Shown here piece by piece: positions 1 through 11,553 of a DNA stretch of 64,000 nt. The DNA comes from Bigelowiella natans CCMP2755. Its lineage: Eukaryota > Cercozoa > Chlorarachniophyceae. Position numbers and translations under genes: made by a program. The notes beneath the pieces are model-generated. The model worked only from the letters and a program-made list of their open reading frames with translations. It had not been told where the DNA came from and did no database searches. Position 1 is the stretch's first letter. The number at the start of each line of letters is the position of its first letter. Location: contig ADNK01001890.1 of NCBI GenBank assembly GCA_000320545.1, forward strand, positions 62,001 through 126,000, in the 5' to 3' direction.

Positions 1-193
1 ACATACATACACACACGCGACAACGACGACGATCAGTAATGATGATGATCATGATGATGGTTGATGATGATGTAATTGGGCATTTGTTGTACCACATGTT
101 TTTATTTTCAATTTATTTTCAGAAATTTTACGGTTCATTTACATTTTTGATTATTTGGTTTGGAATATAGTTGTGGCGTGGTAATAATAGTAC

Positions 194-245
194 CGCTGGA
201 ACAAATAGCACTTCTCCTGGATGGAGAATCAACTCGGTAAAAGTG

Positions 246-277
<32 letters not shown>

Positions 278-454
278 ACTGCTGCTGGAATATTTTAATA
301 ATCGTGACTTTATTAGTTTGAATTGCTGAGGATCTCGAGGTGAAAGACGAAAAGTGGGATCCAGAGTTGTTGACAGCCATTCTGGATCCAACTCATGTGT
401 GTCTTCTTCCCGGAAGAATATCCATTTCTTTCGGCCCTTTGATTGTTGTTGTTT

Positions 455-491
<37 letters not shown>

Positions 492-666
492 CAGTAGGAT
501 GAGCAGTAGAAAGTGGAGGAAGAGAAAGGAATGAACGACTTAATGAATTGCTGATAGGATATCTAACTAAATATGATGATATCATCAGGAGGGCACATCT
601 GCCTTTCTCCTCCTCTTCCTCCTCCTCCATGCCACTGTTGGTGGTACTACTAGTTGTATTTTAAAA

Positions 667-700
<34 letters not shown>

Positions 701-735
701 GTGCAAGTTATGAATAACATGTGTAAATGGTAGTG

Positions 736-766
<31 letters not shown>

Positions 767-1779
767 AAGAAGTAGCAGTAGTAGTATCACGATTACCACC
801 ATCAGTTGTTATCTATCACCACATTCATACTGATGTTCAGTGTCATGACGAGATGATGATGATGATGATGATGATGGTTATAATATACTACTTGCATGAG
901 GCCCATCCAAAAGTTAGACTGAAATGCATCGATGTGAAGATCACTGGTGATGATAGTGGATTAATGGCAATGAAGTGAGTTCAAAAGCAGCAAACAGCAG
1001 CAACAATACTGAATCTAACCCTCCCTCCTCTAATGAGCTGCACTAGTACTGAGAGGAAGGGAACAAACGATTGATTTCCATCATCAGCAACAACTGCAGC
1101 AGCAGCACCTGTAGGTCCCTTTTGCTCCAACAAACAACGATGGCCATGTATCTTTGTACATAGATCCTGCTGGCATGTGCTGCAAGTAGTCCTGATCATC
1201 ACCATCAGAGGATAAAAATGATAAAGAGAATTACAATACTACTAATAATGAATAGGGGCTACAAATAGTAATACCAATAATTAATACCAACAATATAACT
1301 GTCTTCTTCCTCCTCCTCCATCTTCTCCATATGACGTCATCAGCAGACTTGTACATTAAACAATACTCCTCACAACTCTTTATGATCTATCTAACACTCT
1401 ACTAGATTGATGCTATTAAACCATCATCATCATCATCATCATTCTCATCTATCTAACACTCTACTAGATTGCTGCTATTAAACCATCATCATCATCATCA
1501 TTCTCATTATCATAGTAAATTCCCCCACAAACATACATACATACATACATACATACATACCCCAGAAAAGTATTTAGGTATTCCAATGATCTCTTCTAAA
1601 AGCTCAGGACAGTGCATTTCGATGCTCCAGTCGTGGCAATAGCTATTTATTTCAAACACATCAATCAATCAATCAATCAACCAATCAATCCCGTACAGAG
1701 AATTGCATCATAATAAGTATATTGTCGTTGTTATTGTCAATTGAACAACAGAATTTAATAAGAATAATGCTTCTGCGTC

Positions 1780-1816
<37 letters not shown>

Positions 1817-3067
1817 CTCTTTTTCAATGCAGCATCACCGTTCTGAATACCATCAATAAAATCTGCAAAAGTCTAAACACCACAAGGCAAAGAATAATGG
1901 GGAGGAAGAATAATAATTGAGCGCCCCTTTCTCCACAAATTGTAGTGTACATTTGACTTACTTACATCCAGCAGTATTAAAGGCAGCAACCATCACGTCA
2001 TTTCATTGAGTCGTTCAGTGACACAAAGGAAAGAATGGATTGATGATGATGATGATGCTTATGATGTGTAGGTCCTCATTTACTGTGCATGATGACTCTT
2101 CCAGTTGTGCCCAATTCGGAGAACCCTCCACACTATGTTTCAAAGATACCTATCCAATTGCCAATCGATGATAATAATCACACTAATCAACTCTCCATAT
2201 CTCTTCTTCTTTCTCCTTTTCTTCTTAATCAGAAGTTGTTAGCCATATTATCATCATCATTATCATCGTGCCGTGAACAACAGCAGCAACACTACCATTT
2301 TATGGCCAATTTTTGAACGGAGGAAATCCATGGTCCAGAGGCTGGAGGAAGAGGAGGAGGATGGACGACGCAAACAGTGCTCCAAAAGTCCACTAATCAC
2401 TACTGGTTTTGACTTGCTGGCATATTTCGATATAAAGGCCTCATAAGAAAGCTCTTTTGCGTTGACCCTGTCCACAACAGCAGATGTTTTACTCTCAGGG
2501 CCACTGCGACAGTGTTCCATGCTGCTGCTACTACTACTACTACTGCTCTCTTTTCTGCTACTGCTGTTCTGTTGTTGTTGCTGCTGCTGCTGCTGCTGTT
2601 TTCCCATTTGACTCTGTTCAAATTTGTCCAACGCTACAACTTGACGAAGGGCTTGCTCACAACGCACATGCCACAACGCATGCTTGCGTTCTTGGTCAAA
2701 AGCTGCAGCCCTAAGCAATAATAACGTGAAAAATCACCAACGAGTAGTACATTTAGGTACCACCACCACCACCACCACCATCCCATCTCTGCTTCTTGCT
2801 ATACCAATAAATGTTCCATCTATCCAACTGCCGGATTGATTGATTTACTACCTTTTCCAGTAAGAAAGAGCTTCTCGGAATTTCCCCTGTAGGTGTAGTG
2901 CGGAAGCCAACATCGCGGAGTACATAGCCCTATTTTGCGGATTCATATCGGTTTGGATTGCTGATTTCGCAATGGCTTCTTGCTCCGCAAGTACTGTTTC
3001 TCCGAACTGATGGATGGCAGATTAAAATCAATATGATTCGTTTACAAGAGACGGTAGTTTGGTGGGC

Positions 3068-3113
<46 letters not shown>

Positions 3114-3545
3114 TCACACCTACCGAGGTTTTTGCAAGTCTATGGAGAAGAGCGTGAGGGTGCTGGCTACGAATGATCATCCCCGATGATGAGCCTCCAC
3201 TAATGTCCATTCGTAGTCATTAGCATAGTACTTGATAGACACCGTCAAAGCAAACATTCATGCCATAACAATCTTGATAATCATCATTACCTCCTTTTTG
3301 TCATCATCATCACTCTTTGCGCTTGTTCTGGATCGCGACTTCTCAGCGATCTCCACCTCCTTGCAAGTACAACAATGGAGTCCCACTCGTCTCTTTCTGG
3401 GCTTGATGGAAGAACTTTCGTGGTGGCGAATTTCGGTGCATTGAACATTTTTTGTCGAGATTCTGCCTGACATCCTTTCTCGTCATCGCTGCTATCTGCA
3501 GCGCCTATTGCGAGTAGTATCATTATTATATCCACACTATGTTCT

Positions 3546-3587
<42 letters not shown>

Positions 3588-4006
3588 GACTACTGTTTGG
3601 GATAATTGTTCAACTTACGGCAAGCTCCGTAGTCATCGTCTGAAGAGTCCTCTTCGTCTTCAAAATCATCGTCGTACGTGGATGCTCTACAGTTGGGAGA
3701 ATATGTGGTTTGTTTTTTTTAATCTCCCAGTTAACAACGTGTACAACTACTACTATTACTACTACTACTACTACCACTACTACTACTCACTGATTGAAAT
3801 GGATGCGTTGTCTCTTTGAGCCCCCAGACCATCGCCTCATCTTGTGACACACTGCTGCCCAACGATCCAATTACTTCTGCATCTGCTGCTGCTGACCCCT
3901 GCTCCAACTCTTGCACTAAATAATAGGACTGGAACTTGCCCTGAGCATATCCCGTGGGAAGAGGAGAAGGAGGAGGAGAAGTGAGGAGAATGATGATCAT
4001 CATCAA
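194..4006 (-). CDS. TPR + JmjC (cupin_8-like) domain oxygenase, 3' end outside window
   Basis: Multi-exon minus-strand gene whose 3' end runs off the left edge. Exons with matching phases: 3291-3504 (Asp/Ser-rich), 3124-3199, 2852-3006 and 2296-2710. The 2852-3006 exon reads like a TPR helix pair (ALHLQGKFREALSYWKR). After poly-Gln and poly-Ser tracts, 2296-2710 starts a JmjC/cupin_8 fold (YEAFISKYASKSKPVVISGL, then WTMDFLRSKIG). Further pieces follow: YCHDWSIEMHCPELLEEI near 1560-1645, WPSLFVGAKGPTG near 1100-1195, LHIDAFQSNFWMGLMQ near 893-940 and LILHPGEVLFVPA near 194-235. The HID is the expected HxD iron-binding pair; the distal His should lie in the next exon, beyond the window. The family comprises Fe(II)/2-oxoglutarate hydroxylases or demethylases of proteins or RNA; the substrate here is unknown. 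The 5' exons (3619-3686, and about 3791-3915) are coding-like but their phases were not fully reconciled, so the start is unresolved, and not every JmjC exon junction was fixed. Confidence 0.75.
1384..1505. repeat. Tandem duplication of a ~60-bp intronic unit
   Basis: A unit starting ATCTATCTAACACTCTACTA and ending in an (ATC)n run occurs twice in succession, with one internal base change and different ATC tract lengths. It lies in an intron of the JmjC-type gene. Confidence 0.85.
3069..3112. repeat. (TA)n microsatellite in intron
   Basis: An uninterrupted run of about 22 TA units lies inside the intron between the 3124-3199 and 2852-3006 exons of the JmjC-type gene, a few bases from the donor site. 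Confidence 0.95.
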
Positions 4007-4139
4007 TCATCATCATCATCATCATCATAATCATCATCGCTACCAACGTTGAGATCTGTCTTTAGATAAATATTAATAGATGTTTTATCGATGAATGGAT
4101 TTACTGTTGGTGCTGTTGATCAGTAAAGATCATTAAAAT

Positions 4140-5040
4140 GCCGAGCAACTGCAACAGCAAAACCTGAAAGCTGTCCTTTCTTTTTCATCCCAGAACTGCA
4201 GCAACGAGGCGCTTTGCGACTGGCCGCCTTGCGCTGCGCGCCCTGCCCTCCCTGCCGCATGTTCATCTCCATGAACCCTGCACACAACCAAAAAACGTCT
4301 CATGAGGTGTGACAATGCCCACTCTGCAGTGCAACAATGCTGTGTGCGCATGGACGACCATTGCCCAATTTTCCTGCGTCGAAGTCACACAGTTCACTCG
4401 TTGCCGACTCACACACAAAGGACAATCATTTGTGCGTGCAAGTGGAGCGCAGCCAAGCAGCTGCAATGCTTTTTCTGAAAGATGGCACCTCTGCCTGGCC
4501 ATCACCAGTGCGAATGAGCGATGAACGCCAGACGGCGCGTTGGTGAAAAGCAAGCATGTCTAGATGATGTAGGACTCAAGGCGGTGCCAAAAAAAAAGTG
4601 ACTCGTTCACCACACACCTCTAGATGTCTAGACCTTCTAACTCAATTTCATTTGCGATTTTATCAGCTTGGCGGCGCATCCACATTCGATCATTTGCACA
4701 GGTGCTGGATCGACTCGCGTGTCCAGGTCTAGAGGTCTAGAGTCTAGAGGTGCAGCTTGCACGCTAGCACGGCTAGACGGCGGCGAACGAGGCGAAAGCT
4801 AGGAAGAGCAGCCGCATGCAGGGAACGTGCGGAAATTGTTTTCCAATGTTGTCTGCTAGCTCGTTGCATGCATGCATGCATGCATGCATGGTGTTAGGTG
4901 CAGCTAGACACACAGCCGCATCAATTTGAATGAAGCATTGTCGAGACGAAAATCCCTTCGCAAAGCAACGATACTGCCATCATTGGAAAAGTGTCCACAC
5001 AGCGAGCCCTGCACAAACATGATTTTTTATTGGAACACGA
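4140..5040. other. CTAG/GCATGC-rich island A, no supported gene
   Basis: The gap downstream of the DHHC gene's stop changes character. Triplet repeats disappear and GC content rises. CTAG-containing words become dense (TCTAGA clusters at about 4555-4745, GCTAGC near 4855), followed by a TGCATGCA run at about 4864-4892. Several open frames of 60-100 codons exist on both strands, but they overlap each other and show no domain or splice-phase continuity, so I call none of them. Confidence 0.6.
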
Positions 5041-5076
5041 ATGATTTTCAGTAGATATAACAGCGTTACTTTCTTT

Positions 5077-7241
5077 CTAGTTGTAATGCCTGTGAGAGAA
5101 TTTTGGGGGACATTGACCCAGTTGAACTAATAAGAATTGCTTCCAGTTTGCAAGAACACCTGAGATGAAAGAGAAGGTGTTGTCAGCAGCAAGCTCGGCG
5201 ATTTCTACTTAATTTAATTTTACATCATAGGCTTATGTTTCATGTCATACCTCCGTCGAAAGGGTTACGAAACACAAGTGGATAGGTGTGAGAATACGCA
5301 TGGAAATGGTGATACCTAACAACAACACAAAATTTCTCATGGCATTCCAAGTGCCTAGAATCTACCGATATCTCACCAAATTTGACCGATTTAAGTTAAG
5401 ATCCAGTCAAGCATTGTTTCAAAATGTGCGTGGGTCGTAAAATATTCGATATTATCGGCACAAACCGCTTCCAATTCCAAAACTCGTTTGTTGTCAGGTT
5501 ATTGGAAATTAAGTACTGGAGGAACATAGAAGCACAAACCATATGAAATCATGTTAAAGGATACCAATACGTGAGCGTGTACACAGACATATCGTGCGCA
5601 TGCTCATGTGTTTGTGGATACGAAATTATATGGCATATTTGATATTACTGTTTGAAAGCCAAGATTTGCCATCATAAACTAAGCACATCATCAGGGATTA
5701 TGAATCATATAAGCTCAATTCGACATCGAAGTTTTAGGTTACCAATGATGCAAGACTATGGAACACAAAAAGTATGCCCAAATAAGAATCCTAAAATATT
5801 GTAGAAAAATGAACAAGGTGTTGATTACTTTCGGTTGTTGTAGTTATTTACCTTATCCATTCCTTGAGATATATTTCTATATCTGAATGTCCAGAGATTT
5901 ATTTTCATTTCGACCCCTCCTCAACAACATCAGGATGGTGGTAATCATTATCATACCCCCCCATTCCAATTACTATGCAATGTAGTATGAGCAGATGACT
6001 GGCTACTGCAGAGATGATCTGATTAGTGACAGGGGGGACAATAGAAAATTTAAAACTCCAGTTACTTAGATCAGCACCGTCGTCGTCCAAAGTAATGAAT
6101 GATGAGATAATACCATGACGTAGAAGAGAAACCGGTTCCCATTTCCAACACAATTTCCTTTCATATATTAGTATAAGAACAACCTCCTCCTCCTCCTCCT
6201 CCTTCTCCTCTTTTATGTAGTAGTAGTATTAGTAATGGTGGTGAAATCATCATACGATTGATTACCCGTGAACACACAATGGTGATCCATGATGTCGACA
6301 CAAATGTTACAAACCTGGAGACAACACTAGATTAAGGGATTGTAAAAATAATTGTAAATCGTTCTTCTCACCCTGCAATGCTTCGATCTAATAGGTTTCA
6401 CCTGCAAAATGATATCGTATTTCTTTTGTAGCAAGCGGAAGTTGGACAAACAATTATTCTTACTGTGTGACATGTAGTACACATGTTGTTGTTGTCCGTG
6501 CTACTACTTTCGACATCCTTATCATCAGTCTCATCTGTTGCTGCAATTTATGTCAACATAAGGAGGATAAGTACAACTTATGAAACAAGGATAAGCAACT
6601 TCCACAAATCTGTTAATTTTTACTGCGATTGTCTCCTCCCAATGGCATGCCAGGCTGCACGAATAAGTTACCAGTCACAGGTGTAGGCTGGAAGATGAAG
6701 AAGTTTTGGTTAGTCATCTCACCTTACTCTCCACAGTTTGGTAGTAGGAGCCATGTGGATGAAAATTTCCTATAAATTAATTTTGAATGATCATATGATT
6801 CCACCATTGTTATGGTGCTAGCAAGTATGATACTTGTGGTAGTAGTAGCTGAGGTGGCTGTAATCCTCCCCGGGTCCTGTTTTCGATATTATTAGATGGT
6901 GTTTGGGCTATAACTGGGTATGGCATTTTATGATATGAAGGTACCGTGAAGACGCACAAGTTGAAAAGTGGGAAGTAAATGAAGAATAGTACTTGTACAA
7001 AAGTCGCCGTGATATTGGAAACTCTGATTGAAAAAAAAAACACTAAAGGACTGTCTCTTCGAAGAAGAAGAAAGGGTAACTTGCAATACTTATCATTGAT
7101 GAGTATCCAGTACGAGACATATGTAACGACGAACGCGATTTCACCAGCTGTAGAACACGGAATGAGGGGGTTAGTACTAATATAACAATGTGTGGTAACA
7201 ACAATGTATGTGCATACCAATAGTGAGGCCCCATCTATCAA
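5077..7241 (-). CDS. DHHC-type protein S-acyltransferase (palmitoyltransferase)
   Basis: Minus-strand gene transferring palmitate to Cys residues of membrane-associated proteins. Phase-matched exons: 6624-6687, 6464-6540, 6372-6401, 6266-6314, then from 6157 downward, and finally 5251-5315 and 5077-5159 (stop TAG). Joined, exons 6540 to 6157 give the Cys-rich core in the family order: CTTCHTVKPIRSKHCR, then VCNICVDIMDHHCVFT, then GNCVGNGNRF. The catalytic DHHC is intact. Hydrophobic segments lie before it (AFVVTYVSYWILI; TFVQVLFFIYFPLF) and after it (IISAVASHLLILHCIVIG), as expected for a four-TM enzyme. The C-terminal RNPFDGG then VLANWKQF matches the usual NPxDxG region. Exons near 5400-6100 and the first exon (start between about 7153 and 7241) were not fully resolved. 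The TTxE region may correspond to the short exon near 5835-5870. Confidence 0.88.
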
Positions 7242-7337
7242 GAATATTTGTGTCTTCGTTCAACTCATCGTCGTCGCGGGGATCTGAATTCATTGAAACT
7301 TAAGTTTGAGATATTCCTAGCTAGTTGGCGACGATTG
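7242..7337. promoter_or_regulatory. Compact divergent intergenic region (DHHC gene / RING gene)
   Basis: The DHHC gene (minus) and the RING gene (plus) start on either side of about 100 bp, or up to about 180 bp depending on the DHHC start. Any promoters must overlap or be shared. No TATA-like box or other element can be assigned by eye. Confidence 0.4.
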
Positions 7338-9120
7338 ATGTTGAGAAGAACGGGGAAGGCTTTGCCTCCTCAAGCAAGGGTGGCTTCAGACGGGAGGAGA
7401 GCAGGAGAACTTTTACGACGGAATGGAATGAGTAAGTATAAATTCCCCTGTATTTGAATAGTACGACAAGGTTTGTTGGATAATGATGCTAGAGATGATG
7501 ATGATGGGATTGACTAGATCTAGGTTTTAGAGCATGCTGCACATCAACTTCCAGGAACATTCCTGCACACCCACTTCTCACTAACTCACTCACTCCTAAA
7601 ATAAATAATGGCTTACATACCTCCATCCCTTTCACAGCTTTTGGCAGAACTTAGGATTAAAGCATCGTAATTCATCAGTATTCATTACATTTCCAGTAAG
7701 TAACTCTTCTATTTTTATGAAGTATTTCAGATGATACTCCCTCGCTTGCGGGGCTTATCTTAATGTCGCCTGATGAGAAGAAGGAAGCTCTTCAGATGTT
7801 AGGTCTGAAACGAGTCAGCCACAAATCAAAACTTCGGAAAAGAATCGAACAATTAGAAAAGGTGTGACAATTTATTCTGCACAAACTGTAAAATTCATCG
7901 ATGTTATTAGTATTCTTTGTTCAGGTTTTGTCCTCGGATTCTGAGAGAGCATTTGAGTTCTATTCAAAAATGGTTGAAACGTCGAAAGGTTTGTCACACG
8001 AGTAGTTGAATATTCCTCTGAATTTCAGTTATAATTGTTATTTGTTCTTAGGAGAAGACTTCACAGCAACATTGAAACTTTCTGAATTGTATAGAAAAGG
8101 CGAAGGTTAGCTTGTTCTCTCGCCCCCTTTTCCACTTCGAGATTTATACTATGCATGATTGTTCGTGTAGCGCGCCCGACACAATATTTGAAGTTCTCAA
8201 GATGAGTATCTTTTGTACAAAAATGAGTGTATGTGCAGTGTTATTATTATACCATTTAAAACCACTACTTGAGCATATCTTGTGGCACTACGACTGCTAT
8301 GTTAGTTTGTGCATCTCTACCCTATAAGGTACCGAAGCAGATGAAAAAAAGGCATTAGAGCTCGAAATACAAGCGAAATGCAGCCCAAAATATGGCAAGA
8401 AGATGAAAAAATATTTGATCGATGCCGTTAAGGTTTGTAAAAAATTCACTTTACGGTTGCATTAAACTTATTCTGCGTGTGCCAGGTTGACGGAGCCTAC
8501 GCTTCAACCTACAACATTCGCGTGATATTTAAGAATGAAAAAGGAGAGAAAGTTGAGGTTATCGAGAGAGGGACACAGAAACTTCCGGACGGTATTCACG
8601 TTCAAGATGTTATAGATCTCTCTGTCATGCCAATTCTGAAAAAGCTAGGATGGAAGCGAAAATTCCTATGGTATTTATTGACAAATACGAAAAGTTTGGC
8701 TTGCTCCAACTATTTTATGGCTTCAGGTGTAAACATGAGAGAATAACAGCTTCAACTCAGTTATGTGATATTGCGTATCAAGCGAAAAGTGGAGAATTAG
8801 TCTTGGACTGCACCAACGTTGACAAGATACCTGAGAAGCCTGAGCCTGAAGTTTCAGAGGTAGTTTTCATGATTACTTTGGTAACTTTGACCAATAAAGG
8901 GTTTTGTAGGAATGCATCATATGTTTCGAAGAGAATGATGGAAAACAATATCTCGATTGCATGGTAAAACCATCTAATTGCTAGTCTATCTTTCTTGTGA
9001 AACTGTATTTAACAAATGCTTAACACAATGTTCTTATAAACTCAGCACGCTTGTTGCTGTAAAGTTTGTTTTGATGCCCTGAAAAGTTGTCCAATTTGCA
9101 AGAAGAGGGCAAAAAAATAA
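7338..9120 (+). CDS. RING-finger E3 ubiquitin ligase, MGRN1/neuralized-like C3HC4 RING
   Basis: Nine exons give a 298-residue protein with matching phases: 7338-7431, 7731-7861, 7925-7988, 8052-8105, 8329-8432, 8486-8591, 8645-8859, 8910-8963 and 9046-9120 (TAA). The C-terminus is a RING finger split by the last intron: ECIICFEENDGKQYLDC joined to MHACCCKVCFDALKSCPICK. The CxHxCxC...CPIC spacing resembles MGRN1/LOG2-type and neuralized RINGs, which bind two zinc ions and recruit an E2. The N-terminal part is Lys-rich with one Sel1-like stretch (LKLSELYRKGEGTEADEKKA), too weak to call as a repeat. The central region is unassigned. The reading frame changes between exons 6 and 7; a 53-nt intron at 8592-8644 repairs it, and another 53-nt intron (8433-8485) occurs in the same gene, but its AAAAAG acceptor is poor. 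The start is the first in-frame ATG of the open exon. Confidence 0.82.
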
Positions 9121-10571
9121 AGACAAAATTTGAAAATATAGTTGCCGCCATTCGGTTGTCTGAGCACAGTGCATGTATCATTCACCGATATGCGTGCCAG
9201 CGATACGCTGGACCTATGAAGAAAATGTGAGGTAGCTGGCTACCGCATGTACATCCCAGTAAGACTTGGCTGCTCAGCTCTTGTGATAGCTGTTGTGCAT
9301 GCACTAGTGTACGGTGCATTCGAGAACTCGGATGGCACATAATCTGATAACTGAAGGCTTCATTGCTTCCGATCCTGGTCGATTTCGATGGTTTCTCACA
9401 TGGATTTCTTGTTCACCAGCTGCAATGCGCTGCAACGTCGTTCACGACTTAGTATTTGACACATTGACTTGTCGTTAAAATTTCATTGCAGAATTGTCTT
9501 ACGTAGCCTGCTTCGTTAGTCGTACGATGCTAACAAGCAGATTCATGGCTGTATGACGATCTAGCGATGCGCGCGCGCGAAGTATGACGCACATTGGTTG
9601 TGCATATGACTTTAGCTCTAGAGGAGCTAGCTAATAACAGATCTAGAGATGGCTGGTGGGCGCAAACGATGACATCTAGACATGACGCCATGTACGCGCG
9701 TGGGTCTCATCTGTGTGGACAGTCTAGCAATGAGATGAACGTGTACATATGTCACCTAGCGATGCGCATGGCTACCTAAACTAGTCAGTAGTGAATGCAA
9801 AATGGCACTGTGTAAAAGATCGATTTTTTTGCGAGCGAGTTTCACAAGTTTGCATCTTGTTGTAATTTTTGACACAGAAGCCCGACGGTTGCGCAGCAGA
9901 CACCGCTAGACCGCTCATGCACAAGCCAATTTTGCTACACACATGATGCGATGCTAGCATGATCTAGTGATCTAGTAATGCAGCATGTGAGGCAGATGTG
10001 CAGGTCCATCTAACTACATAGCAGACTAGCTGTCACTCATGCAGATGCAACGAAAGTGACCCATTACACGTACAGCGATTACGATACATTTTTTTAGATC
10101 GCTTAGTCATTTGATATACGTAGCTCTAAATGATAAGCCTGGCTAGCTGGCCTGCACTGCTATGGTGCATCGCAATGTGGCGGCTATATACAGCGCTATT
10201 GCATGAGACTGTCCAGCTGTGTTTGTTTGGACATTCCACACATGCTCGCATTGTGCATGCTAGCATGCTGCTTCACACCTTGCTTCCAAAATTTTTTTCA
10301 GCGAAATGAGAATCGAATGCGCGCTAAGCAACATTCTAGCATATTGTAAAGCTGAAATTCGAGCATGTGTGGTGCAATTTTCGATGCATGGGTTATGACT
10401 TACGACGCTTAATCACCTTATCAAATCGTGTCCATTAGATGAGAGGCGACAGTAGCTAGCATAAGTACGATGCATGGCAATGCTTGCGAGCATGTACACA
10501 GTACGCTGTATACATGTGCACTTCGACAAGATATAAATTTGTTTCGAAGGGATAATATCTACAAATTTAGC
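9121..10571. other. CTAG/GCATGC-rich island B between convergent 3' ends
   Basis: A 1.45-kb gap between the RING gene stop and the bL27 stop. It is dense in CTAG words (GCTAGC, TCTAGA, ATCTAG, ACTAGT), GCATGC and a short GCGCGC run (about 9567-9578), and almost free of triplet microsatellites. Short open frames (for example 9594-9779) have no coding support. I see no RNA gene. Confidence 0.6.
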
Positions 10572-11553
10572 CTACAGTTGCTCAACATTAGTTTCTGCAA
10601 CAGGCTCTGCCGGGATGATGTGAGCAATTTTTCGTATGCGCTTGCTCTTCTTGGCCCTGTTCACGCTACCATTTGAGAATTGGACGACACCTGTTTTTGT
10701 TGCGAAAAGGGTGTTGTCCTTTCCAACCCCGACATTTTTCCCGGGATGAACAGTAAGACCGCGTTGTCTAAAAATGATGCTTCCAGCAGGGACGACTGAT
10801 ACACATTTTCGTAGTGTTGTGGGAGATAAAGAAATGAATATGCTGAACGAAATTTCATAAGTAAACTCATAGCTATTTATGAGTTGTAAATATACATACC
10901 ATATTGTATGTATGTGCATTTCATACTGTGTCTGAGTATTTGTATTTTATATAAGTGTGTGTGCTGTGTGGCTATTGTGCATTTTATTTATCTTACAGCT
11001 AGACAAGATGGATAGATAATGTAGAGATTTAAAAGTGCCAATGCAATTTTTTCCTCCATACTTGCAGCATATGTCATGTGAGCAGCATATGTCATGTGAG
11101 CAGCATAATATAGAATAGATGTCGAGTATCTGTGCTAATGCGTGTGATAAACAGCTCTGAATATTTTGGCACCCTTTCCATGAGTAACTTTCAGGCCAAG
11201 ACGTTTCGACTGCGAATCGCGGCCATTCTCCGTAGAGCCGCTTCCTTTCTTGTGTGCCATCGCAGAAAGTCCCCGTGAAACTATTTTTGCATAAATAAGT
11301 AAAAAATATTTGTGTAAATCTGGTACTTTCCTACCTGAAGGCCCACAGGTTCTAATCACGTTGGTAGCGGCGAAGTTTCCTCGCACCACTCCTGCCCCTG
11401 TTCAAGCAATGCAATTAAGTCCTCCAGACGTGATATCTACATTTTGTTCGTACCGATTTTATTTTGGGGGACAGCGAAAGTAATAGCGAACGCTACAAGC
11501 ACAGCCACTGCAAGCAGCAGGAGAAGGGTAGGGGGGGACGTGCGGTGCGCCAT
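10572..11553 (-). CDS. rpl27: Plastid-targeted ribosomal protein bL27
   Basis: Four exons with matching phases (11454-11553, 11335-11397, 11173-11280, 10572-10795) encode 164 residues. Residues 1 to about 27 form a signal peptide (MAHRTSPP, then a Leu/Val/Ala core). A basic stretch ([15 protein letters not shown]) resembles a plastid transit peptide. The mature protein starts at [17 protein letters not shown], the conserved bL27 N-terminus that reaches the peptidyl-transferase centre, and continues [20 protein letters not shown] and [17 protein letters not shown]-terminal extension of about 30 mostly basic residues follows. The third intron donor was placed at 11172 rather than 11152 because only that choice keeps phase and gives [14 protein letters not shown], which matches bacterial bL27 in length. 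The protein belongs to the plastid 50S subunit. The leader implies passage through the ER and then the inner plastid membranes. Confidence 0.92.
11065..11105. repeat. Tandem 18-bp repeat
   Basis: The unit GCATATGTCATGTGAGCA is repeated about twice in the intron between bL27 exons 3 and 4. Confidence 0.8.

Noticed and set aside
313-630. Minus-strand frame with poly-Glu, poly-Thr and poly-Asn
   Set aside because: Mostly translated microsatellites in an intron of the JmjC-type gene. Only part may overlap a real exon.
727-978. Plus-strand frame with poly-Val and poly-Met
   Set aside because: Translation of (AGT)n and (ATG)n repeats opposite the JmjC gene.
4263-4553. Minus-strand frame of 96 codons in island A
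   Set aside because: Overlaps two plus-strand frames of similar length. No domain, splice-phase or codon support.
4864-4892. TGCATGCATGC run considered as a CRISPR-like or att repeat
   Set aside because: It is a simple 4-bp microsatellite. There are no spacers or repeat units of CRISPR size in the window.
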